Assembly (NCBI GenBank): GCA_027919835.1
Contig: JANVFP010000032.1
Location: 552,149-616,148, forward strand
Direction of reading: 5' to 3'
DNA length: 64,000 bases
Origin: Lentinula raphanica
Lineage: Eukaryota > Basidiomycota > Agaricomycetes > Agaricales > Omphalotaceae
Made by a program: the position numbers and the translations under genes. Shown one piece after another: positions 24,517 through 37,160 of this stretch. The stretch's first letter is position 1. Every line of letters starts with the position of its first letter. Under the pieces are notes generated by a model, which worked only from the letters and a program-made list of their open reading frames with translations, did not search any database and was not told the origin of the DNA.

Positions 24517-27500
24517 GCGGGTTGTGAAAGGCTGGAAAGGTGGGAAGTTGAGATACCGAGCGTCAAATTGAAACCTATTCCCTCACGTTCAATAAGTAGA
24601 CTCGAACCAGTCACTCTGGCAGAGGAGGAATCACTTTCTCCGAGGCAGCACCTGGCAGCACGTCTGAGCGCTCGATTCAGACTACAGTTGTGCATGAAGT
24701 TACTGGCTCGAGTCTACACGTCCAAGGCTGGACCGATGAAGCAAGGGGTTCGCCTGGGTTCGCAAATTTTTCTAATTTTTGTCACCTTCAACTTTATGAA
24801 TTTTTTGAACCAGCACTGAACTTGGCACAGAACCTTTACATCTCTGGTAGGAATGCTTTGTACACCGTGCGCCAAGTTGAAGCTCAGTCTGTTGCACTCC
24901 TGTCAGTCTTCAGATTCCGTGACAAAATCTCAGCACCGTACGCTGGGCATGGGGCTTTGTGCCAAACGGCGGATAATTATGGATTTGGACGACCTGCAAT
25001 GTCAATGATCCGAGTCATCATTTCTGCAAAGCACCAATCTACAGTCAGAGCTGTTGTCCGGAATGACAGTCTCGTTGGCTCTATCGTGCTTCATCTCTCG
25101 ACCTACTAGACTGCTGCATCGGCAAGTCGCATTAGGCTTGTTTCTCATGCTTCATGTTACATGATGTCCTCTGACTTATGACTTGCCTTGCATCCCAGTG
25201 AGTCGGTACTATCCTCAGATGCATTTTCGGAGCCGTGCAAAAACGGACGGAGGAAATTGCCTCACTCTTCCCGCACGGAAAACTTCAGCTGCAAAGCGCG
25301 GAAATAAAACACTGACTGAAAAGCTGTTAGTGAAATGGGTAGGCTCTGACTCAAATCACTCGAACGCAGTCAGAGTTAAGTCGTGAAAGATGTGAAGGGA
25401 AGAGACCGAATTTGCTGAAAATAGGTTGCTCTTCATGTTCCAGGTGAAAGTTTCTTACTTGTACGCAATGTATCCAGATATATTCTGATAGTTAAGTGAC
25501 ATGAAGATAGGTCATTCGTAAGCCTTGTCCCGAGCCTACAGCAATAGCCATCCCACAGGATCTAATATACCTAATGGAATCAATAATAACCCCTCGACCG
25601 ACATTGCTGTTCATATGCATGGATCTAACTTCATTTTACTTCCTGCAGGAGGCCAACCATAACTGCAGAACCAGGCCAAAAGACAGCGGATGCACCCGTG
25701 TAAGGTTCTAAAGTTACTACTTCCGTTGTCGCAGGTATCATCGATCTGTTCCTGTATAGGTGCCCAGACAGCAATCTTGGTCAAAAATTTGACCCCATGG
25801 CGTCTACATTTCGGATATTCACCGTCAAGACAGACTTCTTAATCCTCATTTGTCGTTAAGTCGTCCACGAGTGGCTATGATCTACAGCTGCTGTATCTCG
25901 CCTGCATTTCCTGCGCAATACCCAGAGCCTTCTCAACTTCAACAATCGAAAGTTCGAACGTGTACAACCTTTCAAACACCTTCCCAAGGTAGGCGCTTAT
26001 CTATCACGAAGAGAACGGCATATTCACATTTCGATGTGGAAGTGAACTGTCCGTGGACAACGAGGCTTCATTTCTTCTCAGATTACCATACACTGGTACA
26101 TAGTCCGAATATCCACACTCACATATCCAATCGTGGAGAATAAGATGTGCTCACTGGACGAGGACTCGGAAACAGTTTCAAACTTTCCGCTGCCAGATCT
26201 CGCTTAGTGCTGCTGACAACCTGTAAGCAGACGTTGATTTCCTTGCTAGAAAATGCTCAACAGGTATTCACGTGTTTAGTACAAGGTATACACCGTGGCA
26301 CGGTGTTGTGCTCGCGAAGCTAAATCCCAGTTCGAGGACGTTGGAGCTTAATCCCAGTTTGAGTACGATGGAGCTGTTGCAATTTGAGAATATATGCGTG
26401 AAGATAGTTCATGGTCGAGTTAGAGAGTCAGATTAAGCACTATTAAGCAGTTGCATGACTACCAGGAGACCTTGCTGTACGCAGAGGAGGCATATGGAGG
26501 AGTTGAAAACAGAGGAAAGACTCACTGATTTACACGACCAGCCTCTTCAAAATCAACGGAAAAGGTCAAATTTTCACAGATCAACATGGCTCAAAAGCAA
26601 GTAAAATCATATTAGAGGGTATAAGGAGGAAAATTGACGAGTTACAAGGTGAGAAACGAAGAAGTAAACGAGAAAGGATGTATTTGAATCTACATGAACG
26701 CCCGGATACCCATTCCCTTGTACGTGCAAAAGCCAAACAAATACAAACCCAGACCACACTCTACGGACCTCACATGAAACCACTTGCTTCGCTTCGCTCG
26801 CAACAATTGCAACTTATCACTTGTATCCCGAAAATTTGCGAGAGCTGCAATACCGAAGCACCTTCCTTTCTGTATCTCTTTTCCCCAGCCCACGCCGGGT
26901 CCTTGCTCTGCAACGACAATCCATTCAACTTGAATCACATTCACCCCCCGCTAGTTAGGTCCGGTTTTGTTCGAACATAGTCTGAAGCTTCGTTGACCAT
27001 ACTAAGGCTTCGATCGTTTATCGCTGGTATATCGTAAGTAATCGTTACTCAGATGAATCAAGTTCATCCATTCAGATTTATAAACATCTTGCTAGATCTT
27101 GCTTTTGTTGTCTTCCGCTCTTATGTCGCGCATTCTCGAATCACATAGAATGCAAGAAGACTGGACTCAAGTTCATTCAAGCTCATAACAATCTCAAGTG
27201 AGTCTGGTGTGTACACGTTCATTCAACACATCCGATTCGAAGTTCGAAGCATCATCTACACGCGGTTTACCTCTATGAGCTCCAGTCTAATCTTGATTTG
27301 GATGGCAAGAATGGTCGCAGTGCGCGCGCGGGGCGCTTCCTGTCACTCAATTCAGGTATCGAAGTTGCCCATCTAGCATAACTTTGCCCGATCGTTTCAC
27401 AACGTTTTCTCGGATTTTTTGCTATGTATGACATTGAAAACAAAGTTCCACCGATAATTTTAAAGCGCAGACGTCTTGCTCCACCACAGTTGACTGGGGT

Positions 27501-27620
27501 GTCTACCCTTGGCCCTGGTTGAATCGGAATGCAGATTGCACAGTGCATCCCACTGGTGGATTTTGATTTTCTGTCAATTATACCATTTCGACATACTCGA
27601 TAACCCACTCGGGATTTGGT
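24517..27620. other. Gene-poor region of about 3.1 kb
   Basis: Several frames of 60-140 codons exist, but none shows signal peptides, domains or convincing splicing. At 26318-26376 a roughly 28-bp unit containing AATCCCAGTT is tandemly duplicated. No TIR or LTR pair is visible. It may be degenerate old sequence. Confidence 0.45.
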
Positions 27621-27806
27621 TTAAAAGGGTAAAGCTACACTCGGCTTTTATCACAACGCCCCCAGTATTCCTCAACTTGCAAGCTCGTTCCAAGCTCACA
27701 AGCTTCACCAACTTCTTACTATCATATTACCACAAGTTTATACCCTTGGTAAGTTTTGTTGACCTCAATTGAATGAGTACGATACTCATGAACTAGCTTC
27801 AGAACC
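27620..27806 (+). promoter_or_regulatory. Promoter and 5'-UTR intron of the CVNH-like gene
   Basis: A TTTAAAAG word lies at about 27620. A leader intron can be placed at 27749-27796 (GTAAGT donor, CTAG acceptor), ending 10 bp before the ATG at 27807. Confidence 0.45.
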
Positions 27807-29316
27807 ATGCCTTTCCCTGCTTCCTACAAGAATCCGCGCCTCATCAACAGATATCTGACAGTAAACGTCCCAGGTAGAGGTGACCTCGCCTTGGATCTCG
27901 ACACATGCCTTGGCATCTCAAGGGGAAACTTTCAATGGGGTGGACGCGGTGGCTTCTCGAATGCAACGGGGCAGTCCCTCAGTGGCTCCGACCTAACTGG
28001 AGATATAACATACAATAGCAGAACAGTCCACGCTCATATAGACCTTAGCGAGAGAATTAGGGTGATCAATGGGAAGCTAGTCTATGCAGCCCCTGCTGTC
28101 AATAGCGAGTCAACATCCACCACGACCACGCCTCGCTCTACGACACCAATAACACCTTCTCCGAGTCCCAGAAGGTGAGTGCTGTTTCCTTTCGATATCG
28201 GTTTCTCATAGATTGATGTTGAGCGAAGTCCTGGCTCTCCTCCTCCTCCCTCATATGAAGCCACTTTTGCAAGAGAGTTCTCTGAATTTAAGCAAAGTCA
28301 CAAATCGTGAGTGATATCATGATCTTCGCTGTCTATTCGATACGATACAACCTGCCTTCTCTCTTCCTAGGAGCTATACTGCCCGATCCTCTTCCTTCTT
28401 CAAGTTCAGCGTGCGCGAGCTCCGGTTGAACGGCTCGGTCCTTCATGCCGAGTGTCGTCGTGCAGGTCACACCGAGTACTTTCACTCTGAGCTAGATCTC
28501 AATGCTCACATTGGCGTCATTGACGGCAAGCTCGTGTGGGGACGAGAGGGATTTTTCTCTGCCTGCAAAAACGTCAGGATCAAAGAAGGTTTCATTCTTA
28601 CAGCAGAGTGTAAAACCAATGCCGGGGATTATGTCGAATCTTCCCTTGACCTCAGTCGATACCTTCAAGTATATGACGGAGTCCTAGGTCTGAAAGTTGC
28701 TGCCGAGAACTCCGAGCTTTCCACGTTCTTCAGCGAAGCCAACTGGATGAAGTTCAGAGTAGTCACTGAACCCGATCCTATTGGAATTCTTGGAACTCTT
28801 GGGGACAAGGCTACATTCAAGAATGCCTTCAGTACTCTCGCTCAGACCACCAGTGAACATGTCATCGCTGAAATGTCCCAGGAGCTCTCCGTGGCAGCAG
28901 CTCGGTATGTGAAGGATGCTGTCACAGACACAGTCAAGACCCAAGTGACCTCGATAGTTGCCGATGCAGTGTCTACACGTGTCCGAGAAGAAATCGAGAA
29001 GAAAGTAGACGAGATATTTGCAACCGCTCGGGAATCCGTACTCAAAGCTTGTTACACCATGGCAAACGAGGCCGCAAACGATGTAACACTTCAGTACACA
29101 GAATCAGTCGTAGGTCCAATGGAAGAAAAGATTACCGAAAACTGCAACCAACTGGTCCAGTATGCTCTGAAGGAGGTCAGCGAGTCTGCCATTGGCCAGT
29201 TCCAAGAACGGGCGGAAATTATGATGGAGCGCGAGATTGTCGGCGCTGGTCTCCGTCGCGCTCAAACGCAAGCCAGACTTCTCCAAATGCTAGCGGAGAC
29301 TGTTCATGTGGCTTAG
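27807..29316 (+). CDS. Cyanovirin-N homology (CVNH)-like lectin with helical C-terminus (463 aa, three exons)
   Basis: Exons 27807-28174, 28229-28306 and 28371-29316 total 1392 nt in frame. Residues 1-95 hold one CVNH-like repeat (ALDLDTCLGISRGNFQW ... AHIDLSERIRVINGKLVY). After a Ser/Thr/Pro linker with PPPPSYEA come two more half-repeats (HSELDLNAHIGVIDGKLVW and SSLDLSRYLQVYDGVLGL) that together resemble a second domain. CVNH proteins are small carbohydrate-binding lectins of fungi, ferns and cyanobacteria. There is no signal peptide, so the protein is cytosolic or leaves by a non-classical route. The C-terminal 200 residues are predicted to be helical (AEMSQELSVAAARYVKDAV, REEIEKKVDEIFATARESV) and could oligomerise the lectin part or insert into membranes. 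I know no CVNH protein with this tail. Confidence 0.72.
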
Positions 29317-29463
29317 TATACCATGTGGGTTTGAAAACCCTTGTTCTCTTTCGTTTTCTCCGTCTTCGATTTTTCTAGTGCGACTTGCGCTTGCGCAAGG
29401 CTAGTATAGTCTTGAAACTGTCGTCTGTAGTATGAGCCAATTGATTTGTTGCTGTTGTGCAAG

Positions 29464-30183
29464 ATGGTGAATTTGAAGAGATCTTTGAAGAGTCGGTTCA
29501 AACTATTCGTTCAAAGCCTTCAACAAACAATGCCATCAGACTGTCCGGCAAGAGTAGATAAGCGCCCGTATGTTACCACCTTCCTTCACGAGCCTATATC
29601 GACTATTCCTGCGGACAAGCTCAGCATCCGTGCTTCATCAACCTCGAGCCGTGCAAAACATACGTTCGCTTTGGCGACCAATATTTGCAGATGCTGCTAG
29701 TGTTATCAAAAAGCTCCAAGCAAGCCTGTCTGAAGGAGAGCGAGAATCTCTTCAGAATTGGTTGAGGATATGGGAGACTCGAAGTATGTGCTCGCCTTTC
29801 ATCTCGTCAAGATGCTACTAATGGATGCCCGCTACCAAGTGGACCGCACCTTGTCTCTTCTCTACACTTCGGCGACATCTCGTGGACTTCCTCACCAACT
29901 CACGCGCAATCTTTCACAGCTATATTTTGCAGAATATGCCCGAATGTCAAGTCGAAGGTTTCCAGTTTGGAATGCCCAACTGCCTTCGAATGCTCGAGAA
30001 TATCAGATCCCCGTTCCTGAAACGAGTTTGAAGGCTATACATAAAGAGGAGAAAGCGCGTCAGGCGCAGTATCTGGAGGACCGTGCATGGAACACTTTGA
30101 GTCTTGCAGTGAAAATGGCAGAGGGTCGTGATAGGCTATCGTTAGGAAGAGTTGTTGTAAAGAGCAAAATATGGCATGGTTGA
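29464..30183 (+). CDS. Small basic protein of unknown function (203 aa, three exons)
   Basis: Exons 29464-29567, 29620-29783 and 29840-30183 join to 612 nt with matching phases (donors GTATGT twice; a CTAAT branch-like word in the second intron). The protein starts MVNLKRSLKSRFKLFVQSL and contains SLWRPIFADAASVIKKLQ, LSEGERESLQNWLRIWETR and a basic C-terminus (LSLGRVVVKSKIWHG). It is helical, basic, and has no signal peptide. A mitochondrial or nucleic-acid-associated role is possible, but I do not recognise it. It is convergent with the next gene: the two stop codons lie 68 bp apart. Confidence 0.6.
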
Positions 30184-30250
30184 TTCAATCATTCGATAAA
30201 GCTCAGGACCATACTGCATACGCGTCTATTCACGAGGCCGGATACAAAAA

Positions 30251-31111
30251 TTATACCTGTAATCGTTGTGGAGGTGGTGAAGTTGGCACCTCGATAATCC
30301 TCGCCTTCTTCTCCTCCTCCTTCTGCGTGAATGCTTCCCACAGCTTCCTTTTCTTCTCCTGCTTCTCCTGCTTCCTCACTTGTACCATAACATCAACGTC
30401 ATGTTTAATCTTTTCGTCCCGCGCTCTCTGTCTGCGTCTATTAAGATGATCCCAGTCTACTCCGCGCCCGACCTCTGCTCCAAGGACTTCAGAATGGCCG
30501 ACTTTGTCTTTCGGCGTGACTTTTGCCCTCTGCGTAGGCATCCACAAGTGAACGGTGTGCGAAATGGTTGCAGGGGGAGAAGACACTGAGGGTGTCGATG
30601 ACCCGGCGACACCTAGTTTGCCGTTTCCGTTTCCGTTTCCGTTTCCCTTCGTCTTCGTTTTGGTTTTCGTATTCCCGAAATCTACCTTGGCTTCTGGAGC
30701 AGCATGAAGCCTCGTTCCCGTCGTCATTCGAATCTCTTTCAGTCCCTCAAGTATGGGCAATATTTGAGATTTCAAAAACCTGTGTTATACAAGCATTAAT
30801 TAGTGTACGAATCAAAACCAACATTATGACGCGAACCTCATCGACCGGATAGGATGATCCATATGTGGTGGACTGGGTGGAGGTGTCTTCCTCTGACCGG
30901 ATTTCGTATAACGAATCTCCGTATCCCGGTGTTCATGCACATATTTCTCGAAATTGGGAGGAGGTGCCTCTTTCAGCGCGAGTCTATACATTTCCGCTGT
31001 CGTCAAGCCTGCCTGCTTGAATTGTTCCGTGGCAAGAAGTTTTCTGATTATCGAAAGGCTTTGGGAAATGACTGAGGATTTGGGCTGGCCGCGAAGTATA
31101 ACGGACGACAT
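30251..31111 (-). CDS. Small Lys-rich protein of unknown function (two exons)
   Basis: The ATG at 31111 opens MSSVILRGQPKSSVISQSLS, continuing with a conserved-looking helix (KQAGLTTAEMYRLALKEAPP). One intron of about 55 bp (near 30780-30834) joins HPIRSMR to FLKSQILPILEGLKEIRM in frame. A Gly-Asn run (KGNGNGNGNGK) comes from a (TTTCCG)n-like microsatellite at about 30630. The tail is a charged coiled coil (RKQEKQEKKRKLWEAFTQKE). The length is about 265 aa. The basic N-terminus without acidic residues would allow mitochondrial import; this is inference only. Confidence 0.6.
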
Positions 31112-31364
31112 CACGGAAAAGACAGAGGAGAGAATGGATGGGCGCTTGAACGCCTAACTTTGGTATAAAGCTGGTAATAATAGGTATAAAGAGAAGCGCC
31201 AACCTTTGGCTACTATGCTAGTAACTCAAAGTTGATATTGGTGCTTTCTTTGACGACAGCTGACTGGAATGGACTACAGTAGAAGAAGTTTTACAAACTG
31301 TTTCTAGCAGCCCATATGTCAGACAGACAACATAATACTCAGCAAGCAAAAAGAAAACAGAAAG

Positions 31365-31435
31365 GGGCGCACCCGGGATTGAACCGGGGACCTCCTGCAC
31401 CCAAAGCAGGAATCATACCTCTAGACCATACGCCC
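31365..31435 (-). tRNA. tRNA-Pro (anticodon TGG)
   Basis: On the minus strand a 71-nt cloverleaf starts GGGCGTA and ends TGCGCCC. All seven acceptor pairs form, including one T-G. The anticodon arm is CCTGC-TTTGGGT-GCAGG with TGG in the loop, and the T arm is CCCGG-TTCAATC-CCGGG. There is no intron and no encoded CCA. Confidence 0.93.
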
Positions 31436-31757
31436 GTTCCCAGAACTCCAGATATCACAAATATCATCGTTCTCAAAGTTTTCAGCTACAATGGCCTATT
31501 TATTATTCCTCACCGAATGAACGTTCGCCTTGGACAAGTACATCTATTACGCGGTACGTTCACTTGAAGCATTGTAAGCTTGTCAGTCCAGTAAGCCCAA
31601 GGTGCAACCCGGGCCTGACGCAATATTCACGACACAGCAGGAATCGTCAATTACCGAACTCGAGCCATTGGACAACTCATTCAACTTTAGCATACTTGTT
31701 CTCTAACTTTGTAATTGAAAGCATGATACATACATTCGTTTCTTCTATATAATCTAC
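31436..31757. other. Intergenic between iPGM 3' end and tRNA-Pro
   Basis: About 320 bp; no gene seen. It contains the iPGM 3' flank and the upstream side of the tRNA. Confidence 0.5.
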
Positions 31758-33718
31758 TCATTCTACCTTCTTGAGAAGGGAACGTCCAGACATCTCTAGA
31801 TAGAGCAGCACCAGCCATCAATAAAGAATGAATATCATCAACGATGAATAACATACCTTTTGGCTGTTCCAACCCCAAGAGGTCCAATACAGTCGGGGCA
31901 ACATCACACAACGCCCCCGGCTCCTGTTCACCATCCTCCTCAAACTGGAACTTCTCCGGATCACCAGTCATGATGAACGGAACTGCATTCGTAGTATGTG
32001 CCGTATGCGGAGCACCTGTTTCCAGATTCTTCATCTGTTCTGCATTACCATGATCGGCCGTGATCAAGAGGATATATCCGGCGTCCTGACAAGCCTTGTA
32101 CACCGTCCCTACCGCATCATCCGTGTGTGAGATGGCTTCGACAGCAGCCTCGAATACCCCTGTGTGTCCCACCATATCCGGAGGTGCGAAATTGCACATC
32201 ACGAATTCGTGTTTTGATTCACGAAGAATTTCAGCGACTTTGTCGGCTACACCCTGTACTGACATCTTTGGGTCCTTATCGTAAGTAGGGACTTTGGGAG
32301 AAGGAATCATATGTCGCTCTTCGTTTTCGTATTGTTTCTCGACGCCCCCGTTGAAGAAGAATGTGACATGTGCGTACTTTTCGGTCTCTGGAGAAGGTTA
32401 AGCGGGTTTAGGAACATGATCGTCAAGGCCATGAACATACCAGCAACATGAGCTTGCTTGACACCTTGTGATGCAAGGGTCTCAGCGAGTACATTGGTCA
32501 TCACCTGAGGTGGGAAGGCGACAGGAAAAGGAAATTCGGAGTTGTATCGCGACATGGTGGTGATATGCTTGAAGAAGGAAGCCTCAGTATGATTAGAGGA
32601 CGGGAAGGAAGAGACGAACCAGATCCTTAGGGACAGTGACTTCCATAGGTTTGTCCAGAGAGCCGAGAACAGTAGCAATCTCTCGCATTCTATCAGATCG
32701 ATAATTGAAAAGGAAGAGAGTGTCGCCGTCTTCAAACTCGTATCAGTTCCCTATCGTCGCAAGGAAAAGGAAAATTGTATGCCTTTGATTCTGCCTTCGT
32801 CACCATTGATAATTATCGGCTTCAAAAACTCATCGGTAACATCCTTCTCGTAGTTTCCTTTGATGGCATCCACAGCGGATGTCTTCGTATCAACTAATTT
32901 CTCGCCCTCGCCACCAACAAGACCATCTACAGCAATCTTGATCCTCTCCCAACGCTTATCACGGTCCATGGCATAGTATCGACCAACTATCGTAGCCAGT
33001 TCTCCGTATTCCTCTTTCTTCATGAACTCGAGCAGTTGTTCGCAGTAGCCGGCAGCGGAACGAGGAGCTGTGTCACGACCGTCGCCAAAGTAGTGGACAT
33101 AAGTATGTGGCACGCCTTGTTCCTTGGCGGTTTCGAGTAGAGCGAAAAGATGGTTGATGTGCGAATGAACACCACCATCCGAGATCTAAAAGAAATACGC
33201 GTTTTCAAAAGGTTTGTTGGCAGAGCAGACGCGAGAAGATGTACCAAACCAAGAAGATGTAATCTACCGTTACCCTCTTTTGCTCTTTTCATGCTTTCGA
33301 GAATAGTAGAATTCTGGTGAAACTCTTTCTTCTTGAGAGATACATCGATCCTCACAATATCCTGCCAGACGATACGACCAGCACCTATGTTCAGATGGCT
33401 TTGATGAAAGAAATGAGAAAACCGTAGGATGAGTCGAGATGCCATTTGCTTACCCCACTTCAGAGTTACCCATAAGTCCTTCACTGAGTCCGACAGCTGT
33501 CCCATGCGCAGACAGCTTCCGGAAGCTGTGCTCCTTGGCGATAGTGTCCATGTTGGTCGTTGTACCGGCTTCAATGGCATTTCCTTCGAGGCCAGGTTCC
33601 GCCGCGATACCCCATCCATCGTGTACGCTGTAGAGCAATATAGTGTTTGTGATGATTATGCATGGATATGTCAAAGGAGAGCATACATAAGACAGACTTT
33701 GTTTTTGACCTCAACCAT
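31758..33718 (-). CDS. gpmI: Phosphoglycerate mutase, cofactor-independent (iPGM)
   Basis: This glycolytic enzyme interconverts 3- and 2-phosphoglycerate in the cytosol using a metal-bound phosphoserine. The motifs appear in order across several short exons: VHDGWG with GNAIEAG, the catalytic serine in GLMGNSEVG, SDGGVHSH, HYFGDGRDTAPRSAAGY, the arginine-rich RSDRMREI region, FFFNGG, ADHGNAEQM and HTTNAVPF, which carry the Mn ligands. It ends with an expected EMSGRSLLKKVE tail in a separate last exon (TGA 31758-31760). ATG 33718 starts MVEVKNKVCLIVHDGWG, the usual fungal N-terminus. The family is unrelated to the 2,3-BPG-dependent enzyme of yeasts. Nothing looks broken. Confidence 0.93.
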
Positions 33719-34815
33719 CTGTGAGCACGTTGGATTTTAGATGATAGATGATGTTGATAAAGAGGTAGATAAGTAAAAGTAAAGTACGGAGTTTACGTCA
33801 TCTTCCGAGCCCTGGACCAGAGCGAGTCTTACTTCGGACTTCAATCAAGGCTTTGTCGAGATTCAGCTCGACGCAACGTCCAGGTGAAAACTACCATGTA
33901 TCATGATCATAGTAGTCTCAAGGGTAGCACAGAAGCACCTAGATGTAGATCCAACACTATCGCCGAAGACATAGTGGAACCTTGTTGTTTAGTTATCATC
34001 GCTTTCTCCCTTTACCGCCTAACCTCAAGTATTATACTCAGCTCCTTTGCTAGAACAGAGAAAAAGGAGAGCAATCTCGTTGGAGTATGAAGTTCATGCT
34101 GCAACCTGTCCAACTCGAGTCAAATTAGACTAACCATCCATGTAACCATCCCTTCAAGTTGCTGTAAACTTAACGGACGCCGCAGAGCTACAGCATATAC
34201 TGGAGCCTCTTCACTCAGACAACAGGTCAAGTTCTCTCCACTGTGTGATTCATGTCAAGTCCTGTATAACAAAAGCCATAGACACATGTGCGTACCCTGG
34301 CTCGGGGACGGAGCTTACCCCCAGTAAGAGAGCGGCTGATTCACCAGCGTTTTTGGCATGCCTCGAGGTATCCTAGTAAGCTGATGGTGAGCGCGGAGGT
34401 GCAGTGGGTGGCGTTTACTAAGCCGGAAGGAGGAGGGCTGGGTTTGAGGCCTGAGGTTTAGTGGGAGATTTCCTGTCGGATAGAATACATGATCCCGTGC
34501 GATATCTGAAGATGCGGAGGGAAGTTATGGAGATATTATCTCTCGAGTCATGAGAAACACAGTCTCTTCACCGCTGAAAAACCAGTCCATGGTTCGGACC
34601 GATATTGGGACCTAGCTTTGTACAGCCTGGTAGTGTCCCACTGACAGTGAGAGACAGCAACGCTCTACAGCTTTGGAGTCGTGTCATCCGTAGTAGTCGA
34701 GGGAATTCCATGCGCATGAGATTGATATGATAACAACATAGATAGATGCTGTAGTAATAATGTAAGCCTGGTATAGGATGAGTAGAACCGAGTCATTTTT
34801 GGGATTTAAATTATA
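33719..34815. other. Intergenic, about 1.1 kb, no gene seen
   Basis: It holds the upstream region of the iPGM gene. No open frame with support, no repeat and no RNA gene recognised. Confidence 0.5.
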
Positions 34816-35641
34816 TCAGAGATTATGCTGGGCGATATGGCGCATGATAGTCAACGAAGCGAGAATTTCTGATTGCGAACGAGAACAAAGCAACGAGATA
34901 GTCAGGGAAAATTCACGCAGATTTCAACAGAGAAGACTAAGCTCACCGACAGAGAGGTGGATAAATTGTTCAAAGACCGTCAATGTGTTCCCCGACACAT
35001 CGTACGCTCGAACATCAGCTGGTTTGAGATCAAAATGTGCGACGATATAATTCTCGGGTCCTGTGGTGCACTATATATAATGGCAAGAAGTACATGAATC
35101 GTTATCAGCATCATGCAACAAGCGAGGTAATGCACGCAACGAAAGATAGCAATCAAAAGATTATCTATCTACTCACAGTCCATTCTTGTCCTTGTACACT
35201 CCGATAACTCCACCTATACTCTCTGCCATCGGACCCGGTAAACTTTCTTGATAACGACCTGGATGAAAGAATTTCCCCAAAGAATGTTTAGCCTTCAATG
35301 ACACAATTCCCGAACTCGAGTCACATAACTCACCCTCCGAACATTGAGGTCTTCTTGAGATAACGGCTCATGGGTACCGCGACGTTCCCATTACTTGCAT
35401 AGCATATGTTCCCCAATGACTGGTCAGGCTTGAAGTCGAGAATGGCAATCGGCCGTTTATGGAACGGTAATGAGTCGCGATGACGGTTTGCTCGTCGACC
35501 CATGTCATATACCATAGTCGCACTCCTTTGTGGATCGCGAGCGACACGATAAAAAAGTCGGTCGTACATGTCGTCGAAATCTGACGCGTCATGTTGACCA
35601 GTACGGTCTTCGAACACATAGGGAAGTGGCCCGTTGTACAT
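34816..35641 (-). CDS. DUF6593-like protein (four exons)
   Basis: From ATG 35641 (MYNGPLPYVFEDRTGQHDAS) through three introns to TGA at 34816. Spliced segments give KFTGSDGREYRWSYR, GQEWTCTTGPENYIVAHFDL, YDVSGNTLTVFEQFIHLSVE and ILASLTIMRHI. Short conserved blocks of the type GSDGxEYRW...VAHxDLK...I(L)ASLxIMRHI are what I associate with the DUF6593 family, which is abundant in Agaricomycetes and probably forms a beta-barrel. No function is established. An open frame continues upstream of the chosen ATG without another ATG, so an additional 5' exon is possible. Confidence 0.65.
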
Positions 35642-37160
35642 CGTTGATACGAAGTCCTGAGAAAGGGAGGTGTGTGAGGTGGGACCACGTAAGGATGTAG
35701 GTGAAGACTGCGAAGGTGAAGGGGGGATATGGGCAGACAAAGAATTTGCTGACAGGTCTTATAAAGATTTTCGCATGAAGGAGAGTGCCGACTGGGGGAT
35801 ATTCAGCGCAATAGATGTATATAAATACATAGCGAGATTTAGCGTTTGTTCTCCCATTATACTCGCGAAGCATTTTAGGAAGGCCCCACATGTATATCAT
35901 CGAAGCCCAAATCGAGCCCTTTGTGATGTTAGCACGGTTACGATATCTTGGGTGTAGATTTGAAGCGCCCCTTGCTAGGCCTTGCTTGGTGTTCACTGTT
36001 TTGAATCTCATGATATGATATGATTCATATCGTACCTTATGTCGTTCGGTTTGATGACCACAAAGCAACCCGGGATCTACGTCCGAGCCAGATGTATTCA
36101 CGGCACAGGAGAGTGGGTTATATCATCAGCGATATCATCGATGCCAGTTTGGCATTCAGTTTGAAGCCGATCAAGGGCACAACTCCCTGTTGGCGAAACC
36201 TCAGCGTTCAACTGGTAGGGTACACCTGTTTGAGAAAGACAATGATATCAGCACAGAAGCGACATCCGAAAATGGGAATCATCTTCCATGAACTGGAAAA
36301 TTTGACACCTGCCGCAGTCTTGATCCCATTCCGTTATTTTGGTCTTTCACTCAGAGATGTGGGGACTGAATCTAGGGAGACCTTGGCCTACACAGTTTGT
36401 CGCATCTGACCAGTCATGAAATCAAGAAAGACAGACTAAGATAGGTCATACTCACCCCATTCACGATACCGCCCCAGTCAGCTGAATGATGAAAGCCTTC
36501 CGATCGACTTCAGTTGTGAACATGAGGAAAGCCTAAAATCAAACAGACAGCGCTACGTACCGATAGTCTACGATGGTCTAGAGTCCAAAGACTTGAGAAA
36601 AAGGGACTCGTGATGTATATGTTGCTTCGTTGAAACGTTGAAACGTTGGAAATGGCTCAAAGTCCTTTGGCACGGCCGAGTTTCAAAAGATAAGAGACCA
36701 AGCGGCAAGCCGCAAAGGTATAGAGAGAGAGAAAGAATCCACAGAGAAACTTCTGCCAGGCGGGATTATCTCGTATCTTCGCGTCGTGTATATGTCCAGG
36801 TTGCGATCCACATGCGCATTTGCCACCCCAATGGCCCGAGCCGCGGCGTTGGATAAACGGTACCAACAATATTCAGCAAGTAGAAGCATTATGACCAGCT
36901 TGTCAAGCAAGCTCGACCAGCTCCATGAGGACAAGATAGGGCCCAGAGAACCTTGAAACCTTCGAAAATATCATCAGGATTCGGGATGTTGGGCGTAAGA
37001 AAACAAGAAACGCGCTTAACCAGAATTGAAATTCGGAGGGGAGGTAACGTGACGGAGCCTGCTTAGTAATCCAATTCAGTTCCCGAACGCGTTACGCGTC
37101 GTCAGCCCTCTCTTGAACCACTTCTCCTCTCAAGTCCTTCTTTCCTTCTCCCCTTCCAAG
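35642..37160. other. Intergenic, about 1.5 kb, no gene seen
   Basis: Frames of 60-130 codons occur (for example 36020-36409) but lack domains, credible starts or splice support. It carries the promoters of the DUF6593-like gene and RPN10. Confidence 0.45.

Noticed and set aside
24690..25109. 139-codon plus-strand ORF in the gene-poor block
   Set aside because: Composition looks random and there is no recognisable motif, signal peptide or neighbour exon.
36020..36409. 129-codon plus-strand ORF
   Set aside because: No domain, weak start context and no splice partner; probably chance in an intergenic region.
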